Of a stretch of DNA of 64,000 nucleotides, positions 41,260 to 48,771 are shown piece by piece. How positions within the stretch are numbered: the first letter of the stretch is position 1; each line of letters opens with the position of its first letter. Both the position numbers and the translations under genes were made by a program. Location of the stretch: assembly GCF_002736145.1 (NCBI RefSeq), contig NZ_CP024160.1:1364001-1428000 (forward strand). Direction: 5' to 3'. The notes beneath the pieces were generated by a model. That model was not told the DNA's origin. It made no database searches and saw only the letters and a program-made list of their open reading frames with translations. Origin of the DNA: Collinsella aerofaciens (GTDB taxonomy: Bacteria > Actinomycetota > Coriobacteriia > Coriobacteriales > Coriobacteriaceae).

Positions 41260-42141
41260 TTAAAGGATCTCGATCTCAAAACCGCGGATGACGGTCTCCC
41301 CCGGCTTGGCAACCAGGCAGCCACGCTTGTGCTCCAGAATATCGTCCTCATCGGAGCAGGTAGACAGGCCGCCCCACGGTTCCACGGCCACAAAGTCGCC
41401 CTCGGGCTTGCTCCACACAATCAGGTACGGCATGTCGGGGAACGTCAGGCGCACGCCCTTGTCCTCGGTTTTCTTGGTCAGCGTAACCACGCGGCTCTCG
41501 AGCACGTCAAAGATGGTCTCCGCGAAGTCGAAGAGTTCGTGGGTCAGCGGCAGGTCGTGTCCGACCATGGGGTTCTTGCTGCGATGCTCAACATCAATCA
41601 GGCCCGTCGAGGGAACGGCGGTGCAGAGCTCGGTGGCCTCGCACTGCTCAAAACGAAGCTCATAATCGTCATAGGACTCGCCCTCGTCGAGCGGGCACTT
41701 AAAGCCGGGGTGACCGCCCACAAAAAACGGCATGTCCTCGGTGCCCTCATTGGTCACCTCGTACGACACGGCCACCTTTTCCGAATCGATCGTGTAACGA
41801 GCAACGATCTTAAACGGATACGGATACTGCTCGAGCAGCTCGGCGTGGTCGGCAGAGCTTAGGCTCAGCGCGACCATGCTGTCGCCCTGCTCCTCGAGCC
41901 TCCACTCCTGCTTGCGGGCAAAGCCGTGGCGGGCAAGCTTGACCTCGCGGCCGCCCATGGTCATGGCGCGGCCATCACGAAGGCCGCCGCAAATCGGAAA
42001 GCAAATGGGTGCCTGGCCCGACCAGACCGCCGGATCGCCCTGCCACAGGTACTCGCGACCGTTGGCTTTAATCGAAGTGAACGATCCGCCAGCCGTGCTC
42101 AGTACCACGCGAACAGAACCGCTATCAAGAACAAACTCCAT
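41260..42141 (-). CDS. lacX: LacX-like aldose 1-epimerase family protein (copy 1)
   Basis: 293-residue protein of the galactose mutarotase-like superfamily, YihR/LacX type. Recognised by TAGGSFTSIKANGREYLWQG, ICFPICGGLRDG, LARHGFARKQEW with the catalytic His region, FFVGGHPGFKCPLDEGES and EPWGGLSTCSDED. LacX proteins are found in lactose/tagatose operons; their exact substrate is not settled, but epimerisation of a phosphorylated or free sugar anomer is likely. The start is an ATG preceded by GGGAAGG. It is between lacC and lacB in one operon and is duplicated at 59.7-60.6 kb. Confidence 0.85.
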   Translation of the reverse strand: MEFVLDSGSVRVVLSTAGGSFTSIKANGREYLWQGDPAVWSGQAPICFPICGGLRDGRAMTMGGREVKLARHGFARKQEWRLEEQGDSMVALSLSSADHAELLEQYPYPFKIVARYTIDSEKVAVSYEVTNEGTEDMPFFVGGHPGFKCPLDEGESYDDYELRFEQCEATELCTAVPSTGLIDVEHRSKNPMVGHDLPLTHELFDFAETIFDVLESRVVTLTKKTEDKGVRLTFPDMPYLIVWSKPEGDFVAVEPWGGLSTCSDEDDILEHKRGCLVAKPGETVIRGFEIEIL

Positions 42142-42260
42142 AGGAGCCTTCCCTTTCTTACGCCAGCCCGCCGAGTCAGTGGGGCTGATAGAAAACCGGC
42201 CCGCGCCCCCTCACAGAAACGCGAGCCGTCAACGGACTAGTAAATTACGCCGGATACCCG

Positions 42261-42785
42261 CTAGTCATGGTATTCGCCGCGGTCCCACTTCTCGAGAAAC
42301 TCGTCAAAGAAGTGAGGGTCAGCCTGAGCCTCGGCGTCGGCCTTGTTGCAGGCGTCGATCTTGGCAATCAGGGCATCGTGCTCGGGGGTCTTCTCGTAGG
42401 GCTCCTCCAGGAAGGCAAGCATGATGTCGGCCATCAGGAACTCGCCGGTAATCTTGCCGCCAAAGCCCACGATGTTGGCGTTGAGCTCGCGACGGGCATA
42501 CAGGGCAGAGGTCATGTCGCGAACCAGGGCGCAGCGGGCGCCGGGAACCTTGTTGACGGCGTTGGTGATGCCGATGCCGGTGCCGCACAGGGCCACGCCA
42601 AAGTCGGCCTTGCCGCTGGCAACGGCCTCGCCCACGGCCTTGCCGTAGATGGGATAGTGCGTACGGGTGTGGCTGTAGGTGCCGCAGTCGAGCACCTTGT
42701 AGCCAGCCTGCTCCAGGCGGTCGGCCAGATAGATCTTCTCGTCCGTAACGATATGGTCGCAACCGATTGCGATGGTCTTCTTCAT
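42261..42785 (-). CDS. lacB: Galactose-6-phosphate isomerase subunit LacB
   Basis: 174-residue subunit of the LacAB heteromer that converts galactose-6-phosphate to tagatose-6-phosphate. RpiB/LacAB family features: [20 protein letters not shown], an active-site loop [18 protein letters not shown] with the catalytic Cys, and [19 protein letters not shown]. Length matches LacB (~171). ATG at 42785 has GAAAGGA upstream. lacA lies 63 nt upstream. Confidence 0.93.
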   Translation of the reverse strand: MKKTIAIGCDHIVTDEKIYLADRLEQAGYKVLDCGTYSHTRTHYPIYGKAVGEAVASGKADFGVALCGTGIGITNAVNKVPGARCALVRDMTSALYARRELNANIVGFGGKITGEFLMADIMLAFLEEPYEKTPEHDALIAKIDACNKADAEAQADPHFFDEFLEKWDRGEYHD

Positions 42786-42848
42786 CAGAACGTCCTTTCG
42801 TCTGAATTCACAAGTTGAGGTAGAAGTTCGAGTTCTCGGTGGCTCTCG

Positions 42849-43277
42849 TTAGGCCATCTTGTTGAGCATGTCGACACGGATCTGGTGACGACCGCCGGCG
42901 TACTGGGCGCGCAGGAACTCGCGGGCGATCTTCTTGGCGACCTCGGTGCCCACAACGCCCGGGCCCATGGTGACCATGCGCGAGCCGTTGTGCTCGCGGG
43001 TCATGTAAGCGGAACGCTCGTCGGAAATGTTGGCGACGACCATACCCTTGATCTTGACGGCGGCCATATAGGAGCCGACGCCGTACTTATCGAATGCGAA
43101 GCCCTGGGAATCCTTGTGCTCCAGCAGGTCCTTGGCAACGGCGGTCGCGGAATCGACAAAGTCCGCGGCAGGGGTCTCGGAATAGTCGACGACCTCGTGA
43201 CCGTCGGCGATGAGCATCTCCTTGATGGACTCCTTCATCGACATACCGTCGGCATCGGAAGCGATTACAACCCTCAT
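42849..43277 (-). CDS. lacA: Galactose-6-phosphate isomerase subunit LacA
   Basis: 142-residue RpiB-fold partner of LacB, the usual LacA length. It begins MRVVIASDADGMSMKESIKE and has GFAFDKYGVGSYMAAVKIKG in the place of the catalytic loop (lacking the Cys found in LacB, as in other LacA subunits) and HNGSRMVTMGPGVVG. ATG at 43277 with GGAGG upstream is preferred over an upstream in-frame extension. It is the first gene of lacA-lacB-lacX-lacC; the AT-rich region before it carries several GAAC/GTTC repeats typical of DeoR-type LacR operators. Confidence 0.92.
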   Translation of the reverse strand: MRVVIASDADGMSMKESIKEMLIADGHEVVDYSETPAADFVDSATAVAKDLLEHKDSQGFAFDKYGVGSYMAAVKIKGMVVANISDERSAYMTREHNGSRMVTMGPGVVGTEVAKKIAREFLRAQYAGGRHQIRVDMLNKMA

Positions 43278-43371
43278 GACATCCTCCTTGAGAGATACGC
43301 AGGTGCGTAGTTTCTGTTTGGAAGTGTTGAATCGCATTCAGGTCCGGGCATCTGAATGTGCGGTTCTTCAC

Positions 43372-43459
43372 TGTTCATGTTTATTTGAACACATTCGAAC
43401 ATTAACTGCAACAACTATTTGTTTATCTTTGTTCTTTTTTGAACAAATACCATTCACGG
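43372..43459. promoter_or_regulatory. GTTC/GAAC operator-like repeats upstream of lacA
   Basis: TGTTCA-N8-TGAACA (43372-43391), TTCGAAC just after it, and TTTGTTC-N6-GAACAAA (43428-43447) lie in an AT-rich stretch 95-170 bp upstream of lacA, next to ACCATTCACGG (43449-43459). Repeated GTTC/GAAC units suit a DeoR-type LacR repressor, probably the one encoded at 55.3-56.1 kb. Confidence 0.5.
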
Positions 43460-43514
43460 ATGATTGCCGACCGTTTGACCCGGCGCGGACGTAGCGACCA
43501 TGTGTTCAACAAAC

Positions 43515-43550
43515 AAAAGGGCGGCCGAGAACGTGTCTCGGCCGCCCCTT
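43515..43550 (-). terminator. Terminator after the hypothetical membrane protein gene
   Basis: Perfect 12-bp stem GGGCGGCCGAGA (43519-43530) / TCTCGGCCGCCC (43536-43547), followed on the minus strand by TTTTGTTTG. Confidence 0.85.
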
Positions 43551-43584
43551 CGGCGGTATTCCCCGGTATATACAGCTGTTTTAG

Positions 43585-44598
43585 CTACTCAGACTGTCCG
43601 CTCTTCTTGGCATGTTTGGACGGAGCGCTCAGAAAACGGCCCGTCAAATAGTTCGCCGGGCCAGAGATATCGATCCCCAGTAGCGTGTGCCCCAGCCACA
43701 GAAACGCCGCGAGCACCAGCAACGGGATAACGCACGAGGTCACGATCATCACGATGACGCCTTCAATCAGATCGGTCACCTGTTGCACGATCTCGTCGGT
43801 CATTTGCTTGGCACCACTGGTTACCGACGTGACCAGGCTCGAGGCACCGTCGACAAGCTGTTCAAGCACGTTCTTGGACTCTGTGGACTCGGTCTTTTTC
43901 TTGCTTGCTTTGGAGCTGTCGCTATCTGCCGTACCCGCAGCGTCGGCCGCCTTTTGCTCCGCCGCTTCGATGCTCACTCGATACGTTTCGTCGACCTTTT
44001 GCGACACCCATACGCTTGCAGGCACCAACGCCATGCCGATCATGGCAACCACCAGCACGCGAGTTGCCACGCGACGGATGACCGTGCTCGTGCTCCAGCG
44101 CCCGTGAATGCCGAGCGACACCGCAAAGAGCACCAACGCAAGCGGGATTAAGATGCCCAAGCCAACCGACCACAAAATTGTGAGCAAATATTTTTCCAGG
44201 TATAGCACGGCAAGCACGATACCAAGGTTGCCTGAAAGCTGCGCGAGCTGCTCGGCAACCGGCGTCCCCGTATCACCCGGCAGCGCGGTAATGCCCGCAG
44301 ACAGCGCCACGCACGAGGTCGTGAGCGCCAAAACATTGCCCTTCTTTTGATCGATGACCTCGATGGTGGAGTCCCAAGTCTTGGTATCGGCAAAATGCGG
44401 GCGCGCGACAAAGCCCGACAGCAGCGCCAGCACCACGAGCGCAACGATAAAGCCAATCTGCAACTTTTTGTTTGCGCACACGACATCGGACAGGCTGGGC
44501 TGCAGCTCGGTTACCGTCGTATGCTCGGTTATCTGGACAGGACGCCCATGAGCCATCTCATACGCGTCTCTTTTTTGAATTGATCCGTTGTCCGGCAT
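43585..44598 (-). CDS. Hypothetical multi-pass membrane protein
   Basis: 337-residue protein I do not recognise. It has a hydrophilic N-terminus, then about five or six membrane segments: ~47-64 (IGFIVALVVLALLSGF), ~88-106, two within ~122-161, ~180-197 and ~278-303 (IVMIVTSCVIPLLVLAAFLW). Between the last two lies a charged, low-complexity stretch (ADAAGTADSDSSKASKKKTE) and a helical region rich in Gln/Val. No Cys/His clusters or known domain were seen. Strong AGGAGG 9 nt before the ATG and a terminator after it show it is expressed as a single gene. A placement beside the lac genes may be coincidental. Confidence 0.78.
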   Translation of the reverse strand: MPDNGSIQKRDAYEMAHGRPVQITEHTTVTELQPSLSDVVCANKKLQIGFIVALVVLALLSGFVARPHFADTKTWDSTIEVIDQKKGNVLALTTSCVALSAGITALPGDTGTPVAEQLAQLSGNLGIVLAVLYLEKYLLTILWSVGLGILIPLALVLFAVSLGIHGRWSTSTVIRRVATRVLVVAMIGMALVPASVWVSQKVDETYRVSIEAAEQKAADAAGTADSDSSKASKKKTESTESKNVLEQLVDGASSLVTSVTSGAKQMTDEIVQQVTDLIEGVIVMIVTSCVIPLLVLAAFLWLGHTLLGIDISGPANYLTGRFLSAPSKHAKKSGQSE

Positions 44599-44699
44599 TT
44601 GGATACCTCCTCATTCCGGCCTGTATTGCGGTGGAAAGTATACCCACCCATCGAAAAACCGAACGGCAGGAGGCGCAACAGGCTGCTGCATGACCCGCC

Positions 44700-44861
44700 C
44701 GCCATGAAATGGGCCCATCTACTACGTTTAACCGCCCATCCCCGACCATGCCACAAAGCGAAAAAACAAAACCGCAGGTAGAAGTCCTGCGATTTTTCAT
44801 GAAACTCGAGTGTGTTCGAGGGTATCGGGTTAAACGTAGTAGATGAGCCAGTTTCGTGGCG
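44700..44861. repeat. 162-bp element bounded by 34-bp inverted repeats
   Basis: Arms 44700-44733 and 44828-44861 share CATCTACTACGTTTAACC perfectly and continue outward to 34 bp with four mismatches. Inside is a small hairpin CGCAGG..CCTGCG. No coding capacity. It lies between the membrane-protein gene and the EIIA gene. Confidence 0.75.
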
Positions 44862-44950
44862 AGCGCTGCCAACCGATCCTCCGGGGACGGGAAAAGCGGG
44901 TCATTTGGGGCTGTCGACCCCTATTTCGCCGCAACGTAGATAGGTGGGAT

Positions 44951-44990
44951 ACAGAAAAAACCCTGCCGCGGATAGCGGCAGGGTTTTTGG
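44951..44990 (-). terminator. Terminator after the EIIA gene
   Basis: Perfect 13-bp stem AAAACCCTGCCGC (44957-44969) / GCGGCAGGGTTTT (44975-44987), loop 5 nt; minus-strand tail TTTTTTCTG. Confidence 0.9.
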
Positions 44991-45015
44991 AAGGGGACTT
45001 GGTTGTGAGGGTTCG

Positions 45016-45354
45016 TTAGGCGAGCTTGGCCTCGAGCTCAGCGATGCGCTTGTAGGCATCGATGGTAAAGCGGGTCTGCTTCTCCAAGATCATGGTGGTC
45101 ATGAGGGTGTCCTGAGCGTGGGCCATGATGAAGGTCATCTCCATCTCGCCGCCGCCGGCCTCCTGCGAAAGCAGCTTGGTCTGCGTGTCGTGGGCACCGA
45201 TGAGCGCATCGCTGGCATCCTTGTGCAGCTGCTCGGCCTTCTCAAAATCACCCTCGCGAGCAGCATCGAGCGCTGCAAGCAGATCAGTCTGGGCGTCACC
45301 CGCGTATGCGACGATCTCGAATCCAACCATCGAGATTTCTTCTTTGGTTGCCAT
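45016..45354 (-). CDS. lacF: PTS lactose/cellobiose-family EIIA component
   Basis: 112-residue cytoplasmic phosphocarrier of the lactose/N,N-diacetylchitobiose PTS family. It accepts phosphate from HPr on His79 (FIMAHAQDTLMTT, the family's His-x-Gln-Asp motif) and passes it to EIIB. The three-helix, coiled-coil trimer fold is suggested by the heptad-rich start EEISMVGFEIVAYAGDAQTD and the C-terminal IDAYKRIAELEAKLA. ATG at 45354 has GGAA upstream. It is the only EIIA of this family in the window and presumably serves both EIICB proteins. It is transcribed away from them, in the same direction as the neighbouring LacI gene. Confidence 0.92.
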   Translation of the reverse strand: MATKEEISMVGFEIVAYAGDAQTDLLAALDAAREGDFEKAEQLHKDASDALIGAHDTQTKLLSQEAGGGEMEMTFIMAHAQDTLMTTMILEKQTRFTIDAYKRIAELEAKLA

Positions 45355-45497
45355 ATTGCGTTCCTTTCACATATGAACCAATGGAGAGCATCGCGTCCGG
45401 GCATACGCGCTGCGTTGTGTATGACAGAAACATTAACATTCAAACAAAACAGAACAATGCAAAACGCAATTTCGAGCTATGAACGGTCGATTTTCGC

Positions 45498-45508
45498 CCG
45501 TGAACGGT
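45498..45508 (-). promoter_or_regulatory. ACCGTTCACGG motif upstream of the EIIA gene
   Basis: CCGTGAACGGT on the plus strand, exact inverse of the motif seen at 25914 and 36916, 144 bp upstream of lacF; a half-copy GAACGGT lies at 45481-45487. Confidence 0.45.
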
Positions 45509-45568
45509 TTTTAAACCAATCTGAACAATATCGAACATAGTTAGCGGCAACCCAAACAGGACCGCACC

Positions 45569-46573
45569 CTAACGCAAATCGCGCACCGTATCGCCCTCTA
45601 CGAGCACACCGGGGATCAGCATGTGCTCCACGCCAGACGCACCCCCCTCGGCGCCGGCAATCTTGTCGACCGCCCACATGCCGACACGCTTGTTGTCAAA
45701 GCGCACCGTGGTCAGGCGACGGTCGGGCACGATATCGCCCAGACTATCGTCAACGCCCACCACGCTCACATCCTGGGGCACGCGCTTCCCGCGCGACTCG
45801 AGCCCACGGATGCAGCCATATGCCATGGCATCGTTGGAAGCATAAATGGCCGTACAGGTCGGATCGTCTGCTAAAGCCTGACCAGCAGCGTACCCGCTCT
45901 GTGCCGTCCAATCGCCACGGACGAGTCGCGGCGGCTCAATACCATGCGCACGCAATGTCTCGCGCCAGCCTTCCTCGCGCTGCATGCCCGAAAGCGAGCG
46001 CTCGGGGCACGAGATAAAGTGCACGGTCTTGTGCCCCTGCTCCAGCAAGTACTCGACCACCTGGCGCGAGCAATCGAACTGGTCGTTATCGACCGTTGAA
46101 CAGAGCGGGTGCTCCAGCATGGTGACGAGCACCGTCTGCATGCCGGGCAGCGGCTCAAAGGTGCCAAAGTCCGCCGGCATGCGATTCATGATCACAACCA
46201 TGCCATCCACCGGCAGCGCGCTCATGCGCGACGATGCACTCTCGAGGGTATACGGATGCCCGTCTACTTTAGTTAGGGTGATGGCATAGCCATGTTTGTC
46301 GGCCGCAGCGGCAAAGCCCTCCATACGGTCGAGGTTGCCGGTGCCGGTAATGTTGAACATGGCGACACCGACGGTCTTAAACTTGCCGCGGCGCAGCGAT
46401 CGACCGGCAAAATTGGGACGATACCCCAGCTCGCGCATGGCGGCACGCACGCGCTCCTTGGTCTCGGGGCGCACGCTGGGCGAATCGTGCACGGTGCGCG
46501 AGACCGTCTGCTCCGAGACGCCCGCGAGACGCGCCACGTCCTTAACGGAAACCGATTTTTTAACAGCGGCCAT
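45569..46573 (-). CDS. LacI-family regulator of the first lactose module
   Basis: 334-residue LacI-type repressor with N-terminal helix-turn-helix SVKDVARLAGVSEQTVSRTV, hinge RPNFAGRSLRRGKFKTVGVA and effector-binding domain. It is divergent from the EIICB-LacG pair, and two inverted copies of an 18-bp near-palindromic site lie in the spacer. It most likely represses lacE-lacG, and possibly lacF, which lies downstream in the same direction behind a 214-nt gap. It shares the GRSL hinge with the GalR-like protein at 35.7 kb. Confidence 0.9.
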   Translation of the reverse strand: MAAVKKSVSVKDVARLAGVSEQTVSRTVHDSPSVRPETKERVRAAMRELGYRPNFAGRSLRRGKFKTVGVAMFNITGTGNLDRMEGFAAAADKHGYAITLTKVDGHPYTLESASSRMSALPVDGMVVIMNRMPADFGTFEPLPGMQTVLVTMLEHPLCSTVDNDQFDCSRQVVEYLLEQGHKTVHFISCPERSLSGMQREEGWRETLRAHGIEPPRLVRGDWTAQSGYAAGQALADDPTCTAIYASNDAMAYGCIRGLESRGKRVPQDVSVVGVDDSLGDIVPDRRLTTVRFDNKRVGMWAVDKIAGAEGGASGVEHMLIPGVLVEGDTVRDLR

Positions 46574-46684
46574 AGGTCGATCTTTCTATGTCAACGATGC
46601 CATTGGCGGCACCCTACGCAGTCAAATGAACGCCTTCAAGTATATCCAACACCTCCCCCACAATACGTTTACCACCCAAAACCT

Positions 46685-46694
46685 ACCGTTCACC
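46685..46694 (+). promoter_or_regulatory. ACCGTTCACC motif in the lacI/lacE spacer
   Basis: Another occurrence of the recurring motif, 112 bp upstream of the LacI gene and about 240 bp upstream of the EIICB gene. Confidence 0.35.
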
Positions 46695-46729
46695 GACAAT
46701 CTTGCTTCCCCGAACGGCTTTTGTCGCCC

Positions 46730-46869
46730 AAATGTTAACGTTGCCATTGCGCAAACACAGAGCCACCGGGCGGCTCAAACGTTTACGCCTAAGGAATCGA
46801 TGGTTCGCAGGCACAGGAACCACTGGTTCGCGTCTTTTTTTGTGTCGCAAAATGGCAACGTCAACATTT
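46730..46869. promoter_or_regulatory. Two inverted LacI-type operators of the first lactose module
   Basis: AAATGTTAACGTTGCCATT (46730-46748) and AATGGCAACGTCAACATTT (46851-46869) are near-exact inverses, centres 121 bp apart. The consensus AATG-NN-AACGTT-NN-CATT has the central CG of LacI-family sites and resembles the palindrome at 51746-51769. The second site is 61 bp upstream of the EIICB start. The rest of the spacer shows direct repeats GGTTCGC (46803, 46825) and no gene. Confidence 0.7.
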
Positions 46870-46929
46870 TGGCAACCGAACGCCAAAAGCTACCATCGTT
46901 GCTAACCCACCGACTCTTAGGAGCATTGC

Positions 46930-48705
46930 ATGGAGCAACTCATCGCCATCATCGAAAAGGGCCAGCCCTTTTTCAACGCGATCGCCCGCAACAAGTACCT
47001 CAAGGCGATCCGCGACGGCTTTATCTCCGTCATCCCCATCATCATCTTCTCGTCCATCTTCTGCCTGGTAGCCTCGGTCCCCAACATCTGGGGTTTCTAT
47101 TGGCCCGATGACATCAACAACGCCCTGTGGAAGTGCTACAACTACTCCATGGGCATCCTGGCCATCGCCTGCGCCGCCACCACTGCCAAGCACTTCGCCG
47201 ACGCCCAGAACCGCGATCTGCCCAAGAACAACCAGATCAACTTTATCTCGTGCATGTGCGCGGCCATCATCGGCTTCTTGCTCCTTTCGAGCGACACGAT
47301 CGCCACGGACGCCGCCAGCGGCTTCAACACCACCTACCTTGGTTCCAAAGGCCTGTTGACCGCCTTTATTGCTGCGTTTGTGACCGGCATCATCTACAAG
47401 TTCTTCATTAAGCGCAACATCACCGTCAAGATGCCCGAGCAGGTTCCGCCCAACATCTCGCAGACCTTTAAGGACATCATCCCCTTCTCCGTCTGCATCA
47501 CCGTCTTTTGGGTCTTTGACATCGTCTTCCGCGCTGCCTTTGGCTTCTGCTTTGCCCAGGGCGTCATCCAGGTGTTCCAGCCCCTGTTCACCGCTGCCGA
47601 CGGCTACATCGGCCTCGCTGTGATCTACGGCGCCATGAGCCTCTTCTGGTTCGTCGGCGTCCACGGCCCTTCGATCGTCGAGCCCGCCATCGCCGCCGCC
47701 CTCGTTGCCAACATGACCGACAACCTGGCTGCGTTCCAGGCCGGCCAGCACGCTTCCGCTGTCCTGACCCAGGGTGCCCAGTACTTCGTCGTCTGCATGG
47801 GCGGCACCGGCGCCACGCTCGTCCTGGTCTTTATGTTCTGCTTCCTGGCCAAGTCTCAGGAGATGCGCGCCGTCGGTAAGGCCGCCATCGTCCCGGTCTG
47901 CTTTGCCGTCAACGAGCCGCTGCTGTTCGCCGCACCCATCGTGCTCAACCCCGTCTTCTTTGTCCCGTTTGTCTTTGCTCCGATCGCCAACATCTGGATC
48001 CTCAAGATCTTTATCGACTTCTTGGGCATGAACGGCTTTATGTACACCCTGCCCTGGACCGTCCCCGGCCCCATCGGCACCATCATGGGCCTGGGCTTCC
48101 AGCCGCTCGCTTTTGTGATGCTCGCCCTCATCCTGGTCGTCGACTTTGTCCTGTACTATCCGTTCTTCCGTGCCTATGACGCCCAGAAGTGCGCTGAGGA
48201 GGCCGAGATCTCCCAGGAGGAGCTCGCCGCCAAGAACGCCGAGAAGGCCGCCAAGCTCAACGATGCCTTCCAGGGCAAGGCCGATGCCAAGAGCGTTGCC
48301 GCCGGCGCCGCTGCCGAGGCCGTGAAGGCTGACGCCCCCGTCGCTTCCGCAGCACCCGCTGCCGAGGCTACGACCGCCAGCGACCTCAACGGCAAGCGCG
48401 TGCTCGTGCTCTGCCAGGGTGGCGGAACCTCGGGCCTGCTCGCCAACGCGCTGGCCAAGGCTGCCAAGGAGCGCGGCATCGATCTTGAGACCGCTGCCGA
48501 CGCCTATGGCAACCACGTGGATATGCTCCCCGACTTTGACCTGGTCGTCCTGGCCCCGCAGGCAGCCAGCTACCTGGCCGACCTGCAGAAGGACTGCGAG
48601 CGCGTGGGCAACAAGTGCGTCGCCTGCCGCGGTAAGCAATACATCGAGCTCTCCCAGAACGGCGACAAGTCTCTCGCCTTCGTCTCCGAGCAGCTTTCGA
48701 AGTAA
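46930..48705 (+). CDS. lacE: PTS lactose-type EIICB fusion (module 1)
   Basis: 591-residue membrane permease fused to its phosphoryl-transfer domain. The EIIC part (1-~420) starts GQPFFNAIARNKYLKAIRDG and carries FVGVHGPSIVEPAIAAALVA, CMGGTGATLVL and the substrate-binding VCFAVNEPLLFAAPIVLNP. An Ala/Glu-rich linker (~430-480) joins the EIIB domain with phospho-accepting Cys495 in VLVLCQGGGTSG. Fusion of IIC and IIB is the LacE form; cellobiose systems usually keep them separate. It imports lactose as lactose-6'-phosphate using LacF-P. ATG has TAGGAGC upstream. lacG follows after 66 nt. Confidence 0.9.
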   Translation: MEQLIAIIEKGQPFFNAIARNKYLKAIRDGFISVIPIIIFSSIFCLVASVPNIWGFYWPDDINNALWKCYNYSMGILAIACAATTAKHFADAQNRDLPKNNQINFISCMCAAIIGFLLLSSDTIATDAASGFNTTYLGSKGLLTAFIAAFVTGIIYKFFIKRNITVKMPEQVPPNISQTFKDIIPFSVCITVFWVFDIVFRAAFGFCFAQGVIQVFQPLFTAADGYIGLAVIYGAMSLFWFVGVHGPSIVEPAIAAALVANMTDNLAAFQAGQHASAVLTQGAQYFVVCMGGTGATLVLVFMFCFLAKSQEMRAVGKAAIVPVCFAVNEPLLFAAPIVLNPVFFVPFVFAPIANIWILKIFIDFLGMNGFMYTLPWTVPGPIGTIMGLGFQPLAFVMLALILVVDFVLYYPFFRAYDAQKCAEEAEISQEELAAKNAEKAAKLNDAFQGKADAKSVAAGAAAEAVKADAPVASAAPAAEATTASDLNGKRVLVLCQGGGTSGLLANALAKAAKERGIDLETAADAYGNHVDMLPDFDLVVLAPQAASYLADLQKDCERVGNKCVACRGKQYIELSQNGDKSLAFVSEQLSK

Positions 48706-48714
48706 GTAACGCCT

Positions 48715-48748
48715 AGGGCCAGTCGACCATCAACAGCCGGCTGGCCCT
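48715..48748 (+). terminator. Intercistronic hairpin lacE-lacG, module 1
   Basis: AGGGCCAG (48715-48722) / CTGGCCCT (48741-48748) between EIICB and LacG, followed by TTCGATTT. Partial terminator or mRNA processing/stability element; the second module has an equivalent hairpin. Confidence 0.55.
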
Positions 48749-48771
48749 TCGATTTAGACGATTGGATCATC

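Noticed and set aside
43549-43584. Considered a terminator for lacA on the plus strand side
   Set aside because: lacA is transcribed leftward, away from this spacer; the hairpin nearby belongs to the membrane-protein gene.
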